Shown one piece after another: positions 5,257 through 6,405 of a stretch of 6,405 nt of DNA. The first letter of the stretch is position 1; each line of letters opens with the position of its first letter. A program made the translations under genes and the position numbers. The stretch lies in contig NZ_JADEXF010000224.1 in the NCBI RefSeq assembly GCF_015207245.1, positions 1-6,405 of the forward strand, read 5' to 3'. The notes under the pieces were generated by a model that made no database searches, was not told the DNA's origin, and worked only from the letters and a program-made list of their open reading frames with translations. The DNA comes from Nostoc cf. edaphicum LEGE 07299. GTDB lineage: Bacteria > Cyanobacteriota > Cyanobacteriia > Cyanobacteriales > Nostocaceae.

Positions 5257-5512
5257 GGCGGTATATTACACGCGGCTATCGGTATAATACCAAGCTTGCA
5301 ATTCCTAATTCCTGATTAAGCAAGTTAGGTTTTCTTTGGGTTTTTAGGTTTGTATTTGTGGAAGCTTCCCAAATTTTGAAATTTACTATTATGGTGCGTT
5401 CAGATAGGAATAAGAAAATCAAGAAACGAACCGCCTTCGCGCAGCGTCTCGCAGAGAAGAACGCCAAGGACGCAAAGTAAGAGAACAGACTTGATGTTGA
5501 TTTTTGCTCATG
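5257..5512. other. Intergenic region upstream of the HEAT-repeat gene
   Basis: These bases separate the HEAT-repeat gene start from the 21-bp array. They hold a small palindrome GGTATAATACC at 5281-5291, an AT-rich leader, and the dispersed repeat at 5424-5482. A 63-codon minus-strand frame (5276-5467) is an artefact of the repeat. No promoter is strong enough to call for the HEAT-repeat gene. Confidence 0.5.
5424..5482. repeat. Dispersed cyanobacterial repeat with nested 18-bp insert
   Basis: The frame of the repeat reads AAACGAACCGC, then AGAGAAGAACGCCAAGG and ACGCAAAGTAAGAG, a family seen many times in Nostoc-type genomes. Between the two parts sits CTTCGCGCAGCGTCTCGC (5435-5452), itself a known style of small cyanobacterial repeat. 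Removing it restores a continuous GAACCGCAGAG, so the inner piece looks like an insertion that duplicated CGC. The recognition is from memory; the nested layout is visible. Confidence 0.65.
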
Positions 5513-5767
5513 AGTATTAAAGACTCGCTCACGAGTATAAAATACTCATCCATGAGTATAAAAGACTTGCTCACGAGTATAAAATACTCATCCGTGAGTA
5601 TAAAAGACTCGCTCACGAGTATAAAAGACTCATCCGCGAGTATGAAAGGCTCCCTTGCGAGTATGAAAGACTTGTTTACAAGTATAAAAGACTCTCCCAC
5701 GAGTATCAAAGACTCGCTGACGAGTATAAAAGACTCTCCCGCGAGTATTAAAGACTCATTCACTAGT
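5513..5767. repeat. 12-unit array of 21-bp tandem repeats
   Basis: Twelve head-to-tail units of exactly 21 bp begin at 5513 (5534, 5555, ... 5744) and end with a partial AGT. The core of a unit is AGTATAAAAGACTC followed by a variable six or seven bases. The first six units alternate between two types (…GCTCACG and …CATCCRTG), giving a 42-bp higher-order repeat. Across each unit boundary the arms ACTCG and CGAGT can pair around a four-base loop, with a seven-base linker ATAAAAG between hairpins, and several boundaries show compensatory changes (see findings). Because 21 is a multiple of three, several frames stay open by default. There are no unique spacers, so it is not a CRISPR array. It lies between two minus-strand genes, downstream of the gene at 5860. 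Confidence 0.92.
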
Positions 5768-5777
5768 TGAGCAAGCA

Positions 5778-5828
5778 GAAAGGGGGAAAAAAAAGGATTT
5801 GCATCTACCTTTAACTTTTCCCCTTTCA
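5778..5828 (-). terminator. 13-bp perfect inverted repeat, candidate terminator of the gene at 5860
   Basis: GAAAGGGGGAAAA (5778-5790) and TTTTCCCCCTTTC (5816-5828) are perfect complements. Inside, AAAGG (5792-5796) and CCTTT (5808-5812) extend the stem by five pairs, leaving an 11-base loop. The hairpin begins 31 bases after the stop of the minus-strand gene. The 3' arm on that strand carries a run of eight T before the C5 block, but there is no T run after the stem, so it may stabilise the transcript end rather than terminate by itself. Confidence 0.5.
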
Positions 5829-5859
5829 CTCTTCCCCTATCTCTGGCAAAGTTTACAGC

Positions 5860-6336
5860 CTATGAATCAGAAGCAGCTTTAGCAGGTTTACTTTTTATAG
5901 CTTTAAACCGTTCCCCTAACTGTTCGGCAATAGTTTTTAACCCTGGAGTTTTCTTAGCAGCAGTCTTCACGTAATCATAAACTGTCAAACTGCTACCCAT
6001 TGCTTCGCTACCGACTGCCATTAGGGTATCATCTACCTGTTCTGTCAGTTGTTGCAGTTTAATCAATAGTTCGGTAAGCGTTGCAGCTAATTGATAATCC
6101 CGCACAAACTCATCTACATCAAAGCTGGCTGGTAAAATGTCTCGGTTAGACTGGGCAGCAGTTAGGCTAGTGTTGACAAAAGCTAGGCTTTTATCGCCCA
6201 TCTTAAATAACTTGCGTCGTTCTTCCACGCTCAGGGTAACGAGAAAAGGCATCTTTGCTTGAATAGTCGCAAAGGCTGCTTTAATTTCTTGGATATCTTC
6301 TGGGGAAAGGGAAGCGGTAATGTTTTGGTAAGCCAT
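5860..6336 (-). CDS. Conserved hypothetical protein (158 aa), Bacteroidetes/cyanobacteria type
   Basis: The 158-residue product runs from MAYQNITASLSPEDIQEIKAA, through 'PFLVTLSVEERRKLFKMGDKSLAFVNTSL' (about residues 30-58) and 'DVDEFVRDYQLAATLTELLIKLQQLTEQVDDTLMAVGSEAM' (about 73-113), to a lysine/alanine tail ending 'KPAKAASDS'. I recognise the pattern 'PF-[LM]-V-x-L-[ST]-x-EER-[RK]-[KR]-LFK-[ML]-GDKS-x-AFV' and 'DDTLMA-x-GSEA' as a conserved hypothetical family frequent in Bacteroidetes and cyanobacteria, without a name I can give. It appears all-helical and soluble, probably a four-helix bundle; no catalytic motif is seen. The ATG at 6334-6336 fits the start of the conserved pattern; the ribosome binding site is weak. 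A strong hairpin and the 21-bp array follow the gene. Function unknown. Confidence 0.85.
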   Translation of the reverse strand: MAYQNITASLSPEDIQEIKAAFATIQAKMPFLVTLSVEERRKLFKMGDKSLAFVNTSLTAAQSNRDILPASFDVDEFVRDYQLAATLTELLIKLQQLTEQVDDTLMAVGSEAMGSSLTVYDYVKTAAKKTPGLKTIAEQLGERFKAIKSKPAKAASDS

Positions 6337-6405
6337 TAGATATTTACTCAGGTAAATCTGTTTGTTATGATTCCCACTGGTAAATGCGATCGCACAGTAT
6401 TTAAG
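6337..6405. other. Upstream region of the gene at 5860, window edge
   Basis: Only 69 bases are visible upstream of the minus-strand gene. They include a HIP1 octamer at 6386-6393. No clear promoter or operator can be called. Confidence 0.4.

Noticed and set aside
4889..5287. 132-codon plus-strand frame
   Set aside because: It is the antisense shadow of the HEAT-repeat gene, whose membrane segment and HEAT pattern are clear.
5513..5767. CRISPR array
   Set aside because: The units are directly joined, 21 bp long, with no unique spacers of constant length, and no cas genes are present.
5419..5829. 136-codon minus-strand frame through the 21-bp array
   Set aside because: It is open only because the repeat period is a multiple of three; it also runs through the dispersed repeat and has no conserved flanks.

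Overview
The window reads as a filamentous, heterocyst-forming-type cyanobacterium (Nostoc/Anabaena group). The clues are seven copies of the HIP1 octamer GCGATCGC in 6.4 kb, heptanucleotide tandem repeats of the AGTGCTG/ACTCAGG kind in a convergent gap, a 'GAACCGC...AACGCCAAGGACGC' dispersed repeat, and several proteins that I recognise as cyanobacterial conserved hypotheticals. Gene density is low: six genes cover a little over half of the window. This is recognition from the sequence alone; no search was run.

Layout. The left edge (1-233, +) holds the C-terminal 77 codons of a NIF3-like di-metal protein. A small conserved 72-residue protein follows (510-728, +), with a CRP-type palindrome and a possible promoter upstream. 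A gene-poor stretch (729-1302) leads to a 103-residue cyanobacterial conserved protein (1303-1614, +). This gene converges on a 556-residue metallo-beta-lactamase/beta-CASP protein (1679-3349, -) with a complete set of nuclease motifs and a C-terminal four-cysteine module. A heptad-repeat hairpin separates the two genes and also supplies the last codons and stop of the beta-CASP gene.

Upstream of the beta-CASP gene lies about 600 bp without a protein gene. At 3481-3642 this gap can fold into a closing stem, a perfect hairpin, a long bipartite stem with a nested hairpin, and a loop-to-strand pseudoknot. I propose it as a stand-alone HEARO/omega-RNA-like element (the RNA partner of IscB/IsrB nucleases) without its nuclease gene. 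The fold is visible in the sequence; the family name is inference.

The right part has three minus-strand genes: a DUF29 protein (3970-4437), a membrane-anchored HEAT-repeat protein (4564-5244) that looks like a shortened relative of large HEAT/STAND proteins, and a conserved 158-residue protein of unknown role (5860-6336). Between the last two is a repeat island: a dispersed repeat carrying a nested 18-bp insert, a 12-unit array of 21-bp repeats in which each unit junction can form a small hairpin with compensatory base changes, and a 13-bp perfect inverted repeat.

The genes do not form an obvious pathway. The best candidates for undescribed biology are non-coding: the structured RNA at 3481-3642 and the hairpin array at 5513-5767.
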